Positions 31,918 to 40,127 of a DNA stretch of 64,000 nucleotides are shown piece after piece. The notes under the pieces were generated by a model, which ran no database searches, was not told the origin of the DNA, and saw only the letters and a program-made list of their open reading frames with translations. The position numbers and the translations under genes were made by a program. Origin of the DNA: Treponema sp. (GTDB lineage: Bacteria > Spirochaetota > Spirochaetia > Treponematales > Treponemataceae); NCBI GenBank assembly GCA_017449285.1, contig JAFSJX010000075.1, forward strand, positions 1 through 64,000, in the 5' to 3' direction. Each line of letters starts with the position of its first letter. Positions within the stretch are counted from its first letter, which is position 1.

Positions 31918-33273
31918 CTTGGCTTTAAGCCACTTTTCTCGTTTTAATCTGAACAGGAAAATACATCCTCTGAAACATAATTCGGTTGCCATTGCTATCC
32001 ACGCGCCTTGTAATCCCATCTTTTTTGTCAAAATATAGGAAAGCGTAAGGCGCACACCCCACATGCTGACCAAATTCATTATGCTGGGAACTAACGTGTC
32101 TCCAGCTCCGCGCAATCCCCCCGAAATAACGATGGCGGCGGCGTAAAATGCTTCTGCCCACAGTTCGGTGCGTAATACCAGTATGCCGAGACTGCGTACG
32201 TCCGCATCCGGGGTAAGAAATCTGAATATGGCGGGGCAAAGCGCGTACATAACGATTCCCGTTGTTGCCATGACGCACATTCCCATCGCCACGGTAAGCC
32301 ATGCGAAGCGTTTTGCCAAATCCGTGCGCTTTGCACCGATGCTTTGTCCGACCAAGGTTGTCGCCGCTTCCCCGATACCGTATCCGGGCATATAGCACAA
32401 GGATTCTGCCGTGATGCTGAACGAGTGGGCGGCGATGGCGATAGTACCCAGCGGAGCGATAATTTTTGTTGACATAACGTATGCGCCGCAAAGGGCAATC
32501 TGCTCAAAGCCCATCGGAAGCGAAACTTTTCGTGCGGTGCGCAACGTTTCTGCGCGGGGAATCCAGCTGCCTTTTTGCCGAAGATTGAGCGCGGGAGAAG
32601 CGACGCAGGTAAAATATATCATTGCGACTGCGACCACCACCAGTGCAGCCGCGCTTCCCAATGCCGCTCCCAAAACGCCAAGTTTGCACACAAAGATAAA
32701 GATAAAATTAAACGCAACGTCAAGGAAGCACATCAGCGCGTTAAGGATTCCCGGGATTTTCATATTGCCCGCGCACTGAAGGCTTGCCCCAAGCATAAAG
32801 AAATTCTGCATGAGCGGCAAAAACAGCGCGAACACAAGAAAGTACACGGACGCATCTTTTTGGATTTCCGCAGAACCGCCCAGCCAGATGGGAAGAGAGC
32901 CGCTGATTGCGATGCCGATTGCCGCAAGCACAAAAGAAATTGCCGCGCCGACAACGATTTCTTGACGCAGAATGTCTTTTGCTTTTTGTTTGTCACCGGC
33001 TCCCGTTGCCTGTGCAATCTGCACGGAAAATCCCATGCCGACTGCGTGGCTCAGCCCCCCGAAAAGCCATGTGCTGGAGGCGACAAGTCCGATTGCCGCA
33101 GAAGGGGCGGCTCCCAAAGAACCGACCATTGCCGCATCAATATACTGCATTATTATTGAAGAAATCTGCGCAAGTATTCCGGGAACAGAAAGCCGCCACA
33201 CATAGGAAAGTTGTTGTCTGAGCGAAAATTCTGTATGTTCCTGAAGAAGTGCGGACAAGTCGAATTCTTTCAT
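31912..33273 (-). CDS. MATE-family efflux transporter
   Basis: A 453-residue inner-membrane cation-coupled multidrug exporter with 12 predicted helices in two homologous halves. The N-half has SVPGILAQISSIIMQYIDAA and MVGSLGAAPSAAIGL. The C-half has SLPMGFEQIALCGAYVMSTK and GIGEAATTLVGQSIGAKR. These match the duplicated MATE motifs, where the first helix contains P-x-x-L-x-x-x-x-x-x-x-x-D-x-x-x-V-G. The C-terminal REKWLKAKR stop codon falls within a repeat end. TATAGT lies seven bases before the ATG, another leaderless-type start. Drug or organic-cation export is the family role; the substrate is unknown. Confidence 0.9.
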   Translation of the reverse strand: MKEFDLSALLQEHTEFSLRQQLSYVWRLSVPGILAQISSIIMQYIDAAMVGSLGAAPSAAIGLVASSTWLFGGLSHAVGMGFSVQIAQATGAGDKQKAKDILRQEIVVGAAISFVLAAIGIAISGSLPIWLGGSAEIQKDASVYFLVFALFLPLMQNFFMLGASLQCAGNMKIPGILNALMCFLDVAFNFIFIFVCKLGVLGAALGSAAALVVVAVAMIYFTCVASPALNLRQKGSWIPRAETLRTARKVSLPMGFEQIALCGAYVMSTKIIAPLGTIAIAAHSFSITAESLCYMPGYGIGEAATTLVGQSIGAKRTDLAKRFAWLTVAMGMCVMATTGIVMYALCPAIFRFLTPDADVRSLGILVLRTELWAEAFYAAAIVISGGLRGAGDTLVPSIMNLVSMWGVRLTLSYILTKKMGLQGAWIAMATELCFRGCIFLFRLKREKWLKAKR

Positions 33274-33296
33274 GTTGTGTACTATAGCAGAACGGG

Positions 33297-33378
33297 GGTT
33301 TTAGGGGAACTCCCCTAGGAGAAAGGGGTAGCGCCGTACGCAGTAGGCGGTAGGGGAAAGGCTTTTCCCCTCATAAAC
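33297..33378. repeat. Family-1-related palindromic repeat, copy E
   Basis: GGGTTTTAGGGGAACTCCCC, then CCTAGGAGAAAGGGG, then GGGGAAAGGCTTTTCCCC. Its reverse complement resembles the insertion in the ABC-F gene, and its last hairpin is identical to that of copy B. Confidence 0.65.
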
Positions 33379-33431
33379 AAGTAGACACACATTTAAAATT
33401 CCCTTATAATAATATGATAAAGGAAAAAATT

Positions 33432-34103
33432 ATGGGATTGCTTGGAGTTTACGATTATACTGTTGTTCTCACCTACATCGGAACGGTTGTGGCGTTTCTT
33501 GGAATGGGCTATGCGGTTGACGGTGGCAAGATGCACATCTTTACTGCATTAGTGTGTCTGATGATTTCCGGTTTTTGTGATATGTTTGACGGAAAAATTG
33601 CCTCAACGAAAAAAAATCGCACTCCAAAAGAAAAGAAATTTGGTGTCCAGATTGATTCGTTGAGCGACCTTGTGTGTTTTGGCGTTCTTCCTGCAATCAT
33701 TGTCTATCAGTTGCGTGTTGGCAGCAAAATTGAATTTGCGGTGTCTGCTTTTTACTTGATGTGCGGTCTGATTCGTCTGGCGTATTTTAACGTAGAGGAA
33801 GAAGAGCGTACCAGTCAGACTGACGCACGGCGCACGGAATTCAGAGGAATGCCGATTACAAGTGCGGCTTTGTGGTTTCCTGGTTTTTATGCGGTCGCGG
33901 TGCTTTTGCAACAGTATGCGAACAGTGCGTTGCATCCCAGAGTAATTATTTCTGTGCTGGCCGTGCTGGTGGGAATCGCGTTCATTACGCCGTTCAAACT
34001 GACCAAACCTGGTTTTGTTGGCAAAATCGTGATGATTTTGATTGGTGTTGTTGACATCGCGCTGATGGTGTGGGCGGCAATTTCCATCGGTTGGTTCGAA
34101 TAA
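33432..34103 (+). CDS. pssA: CDP-diacylglycerol-serine O-phosphatidyltransferase
   Basis: A 223-residue integral membrane enzyme making phosphatidylserine from CDP-diacylglycerol and serine. The CDP-alcohol phosphatidyltransferase signature D-x2-D-G-x2-A-x(n)-G-x3-D-x3-D is seen as DMFDGKIAS...FGVQIDSLSD, with a longer-than-usual insert. About seven hydrophobic segments follow. I chose the ATG at 33432, with AAAGGA seven bases before it, over that at 33414, which lies too close to the TATAAT at 33405-33410 to be within the message. psd follows 14 bases after the stop, so the two make phosphatidylethanolamine together. Confidence 0.9.
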   Translation: MGLLGVYDYTVVLTYIGTVVAFLGMGYAVDGGKMHIFTALVCLMISGFCDMFDGKIASTKKNRTPKEKKFGVQIDSLSDLVCFGVLPAIIVYQLRVGSKIEFAVSAFYLMCGLIRLAYFNVEEEERTSQTDARRTEFRGMPITSAALWFPGFYAVAVLLQQYANSALHPRVIISVLAVLVGIAFITPFKLTKPGFVGKIVMILIGVVDIALMVWAAISIGWFE

Positions 34104-34117
34104 TTCAGAGGACGCGC

Positions 34118-34942
34118 GTGAGCGACAATAACGATTCTTCTGTTGCATTTTTATACACCACTACATTTGGACGCTGTGTGCTGTGGTTTTTGCTTCATTG
34201 CAATTATTCTGGCATTGCGGCGTTTTTGTTCCGCACGCGTCTTTCTTCGCTGTTCATAAAATCGTTCGCAAAAAAACACGGCATTGATTTGACTCCGTGG
34301 CAGGGACAAAAATTCAAGTCGTTCGCCGATTTTTTTATCCGCAAAAAGGAAGTCAGTTTTGACGCTGAGCCATCTCACCTTATCAGTCCTTGCGATTCAT
34401 GGCTGAGCGTTTATCCGATAGAAGAAGATTCGTCGTTTGCAATTAAAGGCTCGCGCTACAAAGTGGCGGATTTAATTGCGGGGGACGAAACGAATCTTGC
34501 CGCGCAGTTTAATGGCGGCGTGTGCCTGATTTTCCGCCTGTGTCCGACCGATTATCACCGCTATCTGTACATTGATGACGGCTTTCAGGGAAAAAATCAT
34601 TTCATTCCGGGAATGCTTCATTCGGTACAGCCGATTTGCGCAGAAAAATATCCGATTTACACGCTGAACCGCCGAATGTGGACACCGCTGGAGACGGCTC
34701 ATTTTGGAAAAGTCATTCAGACAGAAATCGGTGCGCTTGTGGTGGGCGGAATCAACAATTACTACGAGGACGTGCAAATGAAAAAAGGCGATGAGATGGG
34801 TCGCTTTGAGTTTGCGGGTTCTACGATTACGATGCTTTTTCAAAAAGACAAAATCACGCTTCTTCCCGATATTGTCGGGGCGACCAAAGACGGCGCAGAA
34901 TACAAAGTTCATGCCGGTCAGCAGATTGGTTCAGGAATCTAA
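34118..34942 (+). CDS. psd: Phosphatidylserine decarboxylase
   Basis: A 274-residue proenzyme that self-cleaves to form a pyruvoyl cofactor and converts phosphatidylserine to phosphatidylethanolamine. The cleavage site is FAGSTI, where the Gly-Ser bond is cut and Ser becomes pyruvoyl. It also carries FADFFIRK, LISPCDSWLSV (with the catalytic Asp), and the autocleavage His in CPTDYHRYLYIDD and FIPGMLHSVQPI. The start is GTG at 34118 with AGAGG upstream; the reading frame before it overlaps pssA and is not family-like. It forms a two-gene operon with pssA. Confidence 0.9.
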   Translation: MSDNNDSSVAFLYTTTFGRCVLWFLLHCNYSGIAAFLFRTRLSSLFIKSFAKKHGIDLTPWQGQKFKSFADFFIRKKEVSFDAEPSHLISPCDSWLSVYPIEEDSSFAIKGSRYKVADLIAGDETNLAAQFNGGVCLIFRLCPTDYHRYLYIDDGFQGKNHFIPGMLHSVQPICAEKYPIYTLNRRMWTPLETAHFGKVIQTEIGALVVGGINNYYEDVQMKKGDEMGRFEFAGSTITMLFQKDKITLLPDIVGATKDGAEYKVHAGQQIGSGI

Positions 34943-34951
34943 AAATAAAAT

Positions 34952-34980
34952 TTGCATTATTCTAAAATCGGACTTACAAT
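34952..34980 (+). promoter_or_regulatory. Promoter of the iron ABC operon
   Basis: TTGCAT (34952-34957), 17 bases, TACAAT (34975-34980). The palindrome GGAAATATTTTCC lies just downstream, before the GGAGG site, and could be an operator. Confidence 0.6.
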
Positions 34981-35025
34981 AATACTAAAGAAAACGGGAA
35001 ATATTTTCCGGAATTTGGAGGTATT

Positions 35026-36120
35026 ATGAAAAAGGTCATTGCATTGCTGGCGGGCGTGGCATTGGTGCTGGGGTTTGCCGGATGTAACAAAAAGGCGCAG
35101 AAAGCGGCGGGAACAGATGCTGCTTCTGATGATTTGGTTGCGGCCGCAAAGGCTGAGGGTGAACTGACCGTATACGGATCTTGTGAGGAAGAGTATCTTG
35201 CGGCGGCAGTAAATCATTTTGCTGAGTTGTATGGAATCAAGACTCGGTATCAGCGACTTTCGACATCAGAAGTCTACACGAAGATTGCTGAGGAAAAAGG
35301 AAAGCCTTCTGCTGACGTTTGGTTCGGTGGTACGACAGATCCGTACAATGAGGCAACGGCGGCGGGCCTTTTGGAAAGTTATGCCGCGAAAAATGCGAAA
35401 AATCTTATCAACGACAATTACAAAGACACCGGCAACTGCTGGTATGGTATCTACAAAGGAATCCTTGGCTTTATGGTGAACACCGAGGAACTTGCCCGGT
35501 TGAACATCAAAGCACCGCAGTCTTGGGACGATTTGACCAAGCCCGAGTACAAAGGACTGATAATGCTCTCTAACCCGAATACGGCGGGAACGGCAAAACT
35601 GGTTATCAACACGATGGTTCAGATGAAAGGTCACGATAAGGCGATGGAATATTTCAAGACGTTGGACAAGAACGTAACACAGTACACAAAATCTGGTTCT
35701 GGTCCGTCAAAGATGGTTGGTCCTGGAGAATGTGTTATCGGTGTCGGCTTCCTGCATGACGGCATCTATCAGATTCTGCAGGGCTACAAGAACATCGGTC
35801 TGATTGTTCCTTCTGACGGCACATCTTATGAAATCGGTGCGACGGCAATCTTCAAGGGAGCGCAGCATCCGAACGCCGCAAAACTGTGGATTGAATACGC
35901 GCTTTCTCCCGAATGTGTGAATCTTGCAAAAAAGAATGGCTCATATCAGTTCCTGGTGCTGAGCAATGCAGAACAGCCCCCGGAGGCAGCGCAGTTCGGT
36001 CTGGATATGAACAACACAATCAACTACGACTTTGAGGACGCAAAGAAGAACAGCGCGAAGTACATTGAGGACTTCTTTGTTGCGATGGAAGGCGGTTCAG
36101 ACAAGTTTAAGACGAAATAG
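35026..36120 (+). CDS. ABC transporter substrate-binding lipoprotein, ferric iron type
   Basis: A 364-residue periplasmic binding protein of the AfuA/FutA class. The lipoprotein signal MKKVIALLAGVALVLGFAGC is followed by ELTVYGSCEEEYLAAAVNHF, ADVWFGGTTDPYNEATAAGL, WYGIYKGILGFMVNT, and LMLSNPNTAG-like and KSGSGPSKMVGPGECVIGVG stretches. These proteins usually bind Fe3+ (or sometimes spermidine, thiamine or phosphonates) and deliver it to a two-halved permease. The permease and ATPase follow on the same strand. A 150-base palindrome separates it from the permease and may keep binding-protein mRNA more abundant. GGAGG lies before the ATG. Confidence 0.88.
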   Translation: MKKVIALLAGVALVLGFAGCNKKAQKAAGTDAASDDLVAAAKAEGELTVYGSCEEEYLAAAVNHFAELYGIKTRYQRLSTSEVYTKIAEEKGKPSADVWFGGTTDPYNEATAAGLLESYAAKNAKNLINDNYKDTGNCWYGIYKGILGFMVNTEELARLNIKAPQSWDDLTKPEYKGLIMLSNPNTAGTAKLVINTMVQMKGHDKAMEYFKTLDKNVTQYTKSGSGPSKMVGPGECVIGVGFLHDGIYQILQGYKNIGLIVPSDGTSYEIGATAIFKGAQHPNAAKLWIEYALSPECVNLAKKNGSYQFLVLSNAEQPPEAAQFGLDMNNTINYDFEDAKKNSAKYIEDFFVAMEGGSDKFKTK

Positions 36121-36169
36121 GCGAGTAGTATATGGATGGGTTATTTTTTGGCAACAGATGAAATGAAGA

Positions 36170-36322
36170 CCCATTCTGTACAAAAAACAGGCGGTAGGTG
36201 AGGTTCGACCAAAAACTCGCTTTGAGCGTGACGAACGAGCGAAACGAGTGAGTTCGATACCTATGACGCTCGACCACGAGTTTGGGGGGCTGATTCTCGC
36301 CGATAGCCTGTTTTTTTTGTTG
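36170..36322 (+). repeat. Intercistronic palindrome in the iron ABC operon, first
   Basis: Outer arms AAAAAACAGGC and GCCTGTTTTTTT, with inner pairs AACTCG/CGAGTT and GAGCGT/ACGCTC. It fills most of the 264-base gap between the binding protein and permease. The eight T after the closing arm would make it a partial terminator. Confidence 0.6.
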
Positions 36323-36384
36323 ATTGCAGATTATTTTAAAATCATCTATTACAAAAATCAAACGAGAGTGACAAGGAGGTGTGC

Positions 36385-38091
36385 ATGGCGACTGCTCAGA
36401 GTGTGCAATTGGAGCGGAAGAAATTTTTTGCAGACCCGATTATGATTACGATGATTGGGGTGCTGCTGGTTTTCCTTTCGCTGTTTATTTTGTATCCGCT
36501 TCTGATGGTGTTGATAGACAGTTTTTTCAGCGAAGGAAAGTTGACGCTGGCTGTGTTCAAGCGGATTTTGAGCCTAAAACGGTTTCAGACGGCGTTCTCA
36601 AACACGCTGGTACTGGGATTTATTACAGGTATTTTTTCCACGGCGATAGGACTTCTGTTTGCTTATGTGGAAGTGTATGTCAAGCTTCGGAGCAAGGTTC
36701 TTTCCACGTTGTTCAGGCTGGTCTCCATGCTTCCGATTGTGTCGCCGCCGTTTGTCCTTTCTCTCTCAATGATTATGCTGTTCGGGCGTAGCGGAATTAT
36801 TACGCGCTCGGTTCTGCATATTTACGATTCCAATGTCTACGGACTGAAAGGCATTGCAATCGTCCAAATCATGACATTTTTCCCGGTTTGCTATCTGATG
36901 CTTAGGGGATTGCTTAAAAATATTGACCCGTCGCTGGAAGAAGCCGCGCGGGACATGGGGGCAAGCCGGTTCAAAGTGTTCAGTTCCGTTACGCTGCCGC
37001 TCATGCTTCCTGGTCTTGGAAACGCATTTTTGGTCACTTTTATTGAATCGGTGGCTGACTTTGCAAACCCGATGCTGATTGGCGGCTCGTATGACACGCT
37101 TGCCACGACAATTTATTTGCAGGTGACTGGCGCATACGACGCGACGGGTGCGGCGGCCATGAGCGTTGTCCTGCTGTCGCTTACGGTCGTCCTGTTCTTG
37201 ATTCAGAAATATTATCTTGAGGCAAAAACCGCCGCCACATTGAGTGGAAAGGCGAGTCGCCAGCGCATGTTGATAGAAGACAATTCTGTGCGCTATCCGC
37301 TGGCACTTATCTGCGGGCTCGCTTCTGCGTTTGTCCTCCTTATGTACATCATGGTGCCGATTGGTGCGCTCTTTACGCTTTGGGGACGCGACTACCACCT
37401 GACGTTCAAATGGTTCAACTATATGTTCAGGACTTCGGGATTGAAGGCGTTCAAGGATTCGTTTGTGCTTTCAATCATCGCCGCGCCTTTGACTGCTTTC
37501 CTTTCGATGGTGATTTCGTACCTCGTGGTCAAAAAGAAATTCCGCTCAAAGGGATTCATCGAATTCATTTCCATGCTGGCTATGGCGGTTCCGGGAACGG
37601 TTCTGGGTATCGGCTACATTCGCGGCTATGCGAACGGACTTTTCCGTAGCGGCGTGATGAGCAGTCTGTACGGCACAGGATTGATTTTGATTATCGTGTT
37701 TATTGTGCGCTCGCTTCCCACAGGAACGCGAAGCGGCATTTCGGCTCTTCGCCAGATTGACAAATCAATTGAAGAAAGTGCGTATGACATGGGCGCGGGT
37801 TCTGGTCGTGTGTTTATGACCGTCACCCTGCCGCTGATTCGCGACTCATTCTTCAGTGGCTTGGTCACAGCATTCGTGCGAAGCATTACGGCAATTTCTG
37901 CCATCATCTTGCTTGTTACGCCGCAATACCTCTTGATTACGTGCCAAATCAACGAGCAGGCGGAGAAGGGAAGCTACGGCATTGCGTGTGCATACGCCAC
38001 CGTGCTTATCATCATCACCTACGGCGCAGTCCTTTTGATGAACACGCTGATAAAGTATCTCGGCACGAGCCGCCCGGTAAAGTATAAGTGA
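36385..38091 (+). CDS. ABC transporter permease, ferric iron type (fused two-domain)
   Basis: A 568-residue inner-membrane protein with two homologous permease domains of about six helices each, the FbpB/AfuB arrangement. Each half carries an EAA loop: LEEAARDMGASRFKVFSSVT near residue 190, and IEESAYDMGAGSGRVFMTVT near 465, where the ATPase docks. SMLPIVSPPFVLSLSMIML and SMLAMAVPGTVLGIGYIRGY are corresponding helices. Together with the neighbouring binding protein and ATPase it forms an importer, most likely for Fe3+. The ATG at 36385 is preceded by AAGGAGGT; the in-frame GTG at 36379 lies within that site. Confidence 0.9.
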   Translation: MATAQSVQLERKKFFADPIMITMIGVLLVFLSLFILYPLLMVLIDSFFSEGKLTLAVFKRILSLKRFQTAFSNTLVLGFITGIFSTAIGLLFAYVEVYVKLRSKVLSTLFRLVSMLPIVSPPFVLSLSMIMLFGRSGIITRSVLHIYDSNVYGLKGIAIVQIMTFFPVCYLMLRGLLKNIDPSLEEAARDMGASRFKVFSSVTLPLMLPGLGNAFLVTFIESVADFANPMLIGGSYDTLATTIYLQVTGAYDATGAAAMSVVLLSLTVVLFLIQKYYLEAKTAATLSGKASRQRMLIEDNSVRYPLALICGLASAFVLLMYIMVPIGALFTLWGRDYHLTFKWFNYMFRTSGLKAFKDSFVLSIIAAPLTAFLSMVISYLVVKKKFRSKGFIEFISMLAMAVPGTVLGIGYIRGYANGLFRSGVMSSLYGTGLILIIVFIVRSLPTGTRSGISALRQIDKSIEESAYDMGAGSGRVFMTVTLPLIRDSFFSGLVTAFVRSITAISAIILLVTPQYLLITCQINEQAEKGSYGIACAYATVLIIITYGAVLLMNTLIKYLGTSRPVKYK

Positions 38092-38095
38092 GGTC

Positions 38096-38224
38096 ACACG
38101 GAACGAAATGTCAGGGATATGGCATGCTAACGCTACGCGACTAACGTCGCTAAAAGTAAGCCGGTGATATAACCGAGCGAGGACGTTAGTCCGAGTAGCG
38201 TTAGCGAATTATCCGTGTGACAAA
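38096..38224 (+). repeat. Intercistronic palindrome in the iron ABC operon, second
   Basis: A near-perfect long hairpin. Outer arms are GTCACACGGA and TCCGTGTGAC; inner arms are GCTAACGCTACGCGACTAAC and GTTAGTCCGAGTAGCGTTAG. It spans the 151-base gap between permease and ATPase and has no T-run, so it is unlikely to be a terminator. Confidence 0.75.
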
Positions 38225-38242
38225 AATAAAGGAGGAAAGACT

Positions 38243-39316
38243 ATGAAAGAGAAAAAAGGCGTAAAACTTGACCATATTTCTAAGATATACCAAGACCCCA
38301 AGACGGGAAAAGAATTTTATGCGGTAAAGGATACCACACTGGAAATCAAACCTGGCAGTTTTGTGACCCTGCTGGGACCTTCTGGCTGCGGAAAAACCAC
38401 GACCCTGCGCATGATTGCGGGATTTGAAAGCCCCGATGAAGGCGAAATCTATCTTGGTGACGAGGCAATCAATGCGCTTCCGCCGAACAAACGCGACACG
38501 GCAATGGTGTTCCAGAGTTACGCGCTTTTGCCACATTACAATGTGTTCGACAACGTGGCGTATGGACTTAAAATCCGCAAAGTTCCCAAGGCGGAGATTG
38601 AAGAAAAAGTGCTTTCCATGCTGAAACTTGTTGAGATGGAAGGCATGGAGACCCGCATGACGAACCAGCTTTCCGGCGGTCAGCAGCAGCGTGTTGCGTT
38701 GGCGCGCGCTCTCGTGATGGAGCCGGGCGTTTTGCTTTTTGATGAGCCACTTTCCAACCTTGACGCAAAACTGCGTGTGACGATGCGCACGGAAATCCGA
38801 AAGATTCAGCAGAAAGTGGGCATTACCGCTGTCTACGTTACCCACGACCAGAGCGAGGCCATGAGTATTTCCGACCAGATTATCATCATGAGCAAGGGCA
38901 GGGTGGAACAGATTGGCTCTCCGCGCGAGATTTACTATCACCCCAACAACAAATTTGTGGCGGACTTTATCGGCGAGGCAAATTTCCTTGACGCTGAGGT
39001 AAAATCTGCGACGGACGGAAAGGCGGCGATTGTGGTGAGCGGAAACGAAATGACCGTGCAGAACTACATCAATGCAAAAGCGGGAGATAAGGTTTCGCTT
39101 GTGCTTCGTCCTGAAAACGTCAAACTTGCCGACAAGGGCGCATTGCAGGGAAAAGTGACGCTCTCAACCTTTATGGGGTCGTACCAGTATTATCAGGTTG
39201 ACGTGGATGGTAAAGAAATTCAGATTACCGACTACAACCCGATTGGTCGCAAAACCTACGAGGCGGGCGAGACGGCATACCTTGATTTTGACGCAAGCGG
39301 TGTGTATATTCTGTAA
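38243..39316 (+). CDS. ABC transporter ATP-binding protein, ferric iron/polyamine type
   Basis: A 357-residue importer ATPase. Walker A is LLGPSGCGKTTTLRM near residue 45, the Q-loop is MVFQSYALLPH, and the signature is LSGGQQQRVALARAL. Walker B is LLFDEPLSNLDAKLR, and the H-loop is YVTHDQSEAMSISD. A C-terminal TOBE-like regulatory domain starts at about residue 250 (KVSLVLRPENVKL, LSTFMGSYQYYQVDVDG), as in FbpC and PotA. It drives the permease at 36385-38091. The ribosome-binding site AAAGGAGG is strong. A large palindrome precedes it, but no promoter is evident, so it is probably cotranscribed. Confidence 0.93.
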   Translation: MKEKKGVKLDHISKIYQDPKTGKEFYAVKDTTLEIKPGSFVTLLGPSGCGKTTTLRMIAGFESPDEGEIYLGDEAINALPPNKRDTAMVFQSYALLPHYNVFDNVAYGLKIRKVPKAEIEEKVLSMLKLVEMEGMETRMTNQLSGGQQQRVALARALVMEPGVLLFDEPLSNLDAKLRVTMRTEIRKIQQKVGITAVYVTHDQSEAMSISDQIIIMSKGRVEQIGSPREIYYHPNNKFVADFIGEANFLDAEVKSATDGKAAIVVSGNEMTVQNYINAKAGDKVSLVLRPENVKLADKGALQGKVTLSTFMGSYQYYQVDVDGKEIQITDYNPIGRKTYEAGETAYLDFDASGVYIL

Positions 39317-39407
39317 CGGCATGGGGGAGGGGATTTGTTTCTTCTCTCCCGCGCACTTTTTTTCCTGTGTATAGACTTTTCCTCATATCTCATCTATAAT
39401 ATAGAAT

Positions 39408-40079
39408 ATGCTTGAAAATATTTCGGTGATTGCGTTTGACATTGACGGTACTCTGTATCCATCGTGGGCATTGAACGTTCGCATTGTGGTGTATTTTTTG
39501 CGCAACCTGAGATTTTTTCTGAGTTTTAACAAAGTCCGCAAGCAGTTGCACAAGACTGCTCCCGTGGCGGATTTTTATGAGTATCAGGCGCGTTTGCTTG
39601 CCATTGAACTGGACTGTTCAGTGCAGAATGCAAAGTCCATGATTCAGCAGATTGTGTATGACGGGCTAAAACCTGTGTTTGAGCGGATTAAACCGTTTAA
39701 ATATGTCAGGGATGCGTTCCAGCGGTTGAAAGATTCGGGCTACAGGCTGGCAATTCTTTCTGATTTTCCTCCGTCTCAAAAAGGAGAGATGTGGGGACTG
39801 CTTCCGTATTGTGATGCGGTTTTGGGAGCGGAAGAAATTGGCGCGCTAAAGCCGTCAAAGTATCCGTTCGGTATTCTGGCGCGTGTCCTTAACGTGGCGG
39901 AGACAGAAATTTTGTACGTTGGCAACAGCGTTCGCTATGATGTGATTGGTGCGCGTAATGCCGGCTTGAAAAGTGCGTATTTGCTTCCGTGGTGGAGAAA
40001 ATTTCTTCATCTAAAGCACCCGAATGCCGACATTTCTTTCTCAAACTATCGTCAATTTGCAAAGATTGTGATACAATAA
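39408..40079 (+). CDS. HAD-superfamily hydrolase
   Basis: A 223-residue phosphatase-type protein. Motif I is VIAFDIDGTLYPSWALN near residue 8 (Asp nucleophile and acid/base Asp), motif II is LAILSDFPPSQKG, the Lys motif is LKPSKYPFG and motif IV is LYVGNSVRYDVIGARNAG. Between motifs I and II is a helical cap with LRNLRFFLSFNKVRKQLHK. The substrate is not predictable. TATAAT (39395-39400) lies seven bases before the ATG, and no ribosome-binding site is present. The SpiroCoCo gene follows 48 bases after the stop. Confidence 0.85.
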   Translation: MLENISVIAFDIDGTLYPSWALNVRIVVYFLRNLRFFLSFNKVRKQLHKTAPVADFYEYQARLLAIELDCSVQNAKSMIQQIVYDGLKPVFERIKPFKYVRDAFQRLKDSGYRLAILSDFPPSQKGEMWGLLPYCDAVLGAEEIGALKPSKYPFGILARVLNVAETEILYVGNSVRYDVIGARNAGLKSAYLLPWWRKFLHLKHPNADISFSNYRQFAKIVIQ

Positions 40080-40127
40080 AAAAAATTATGCGTCTTTTCG
40101 GGCGAAAATTTTGGGTGGGGTAAAAAA

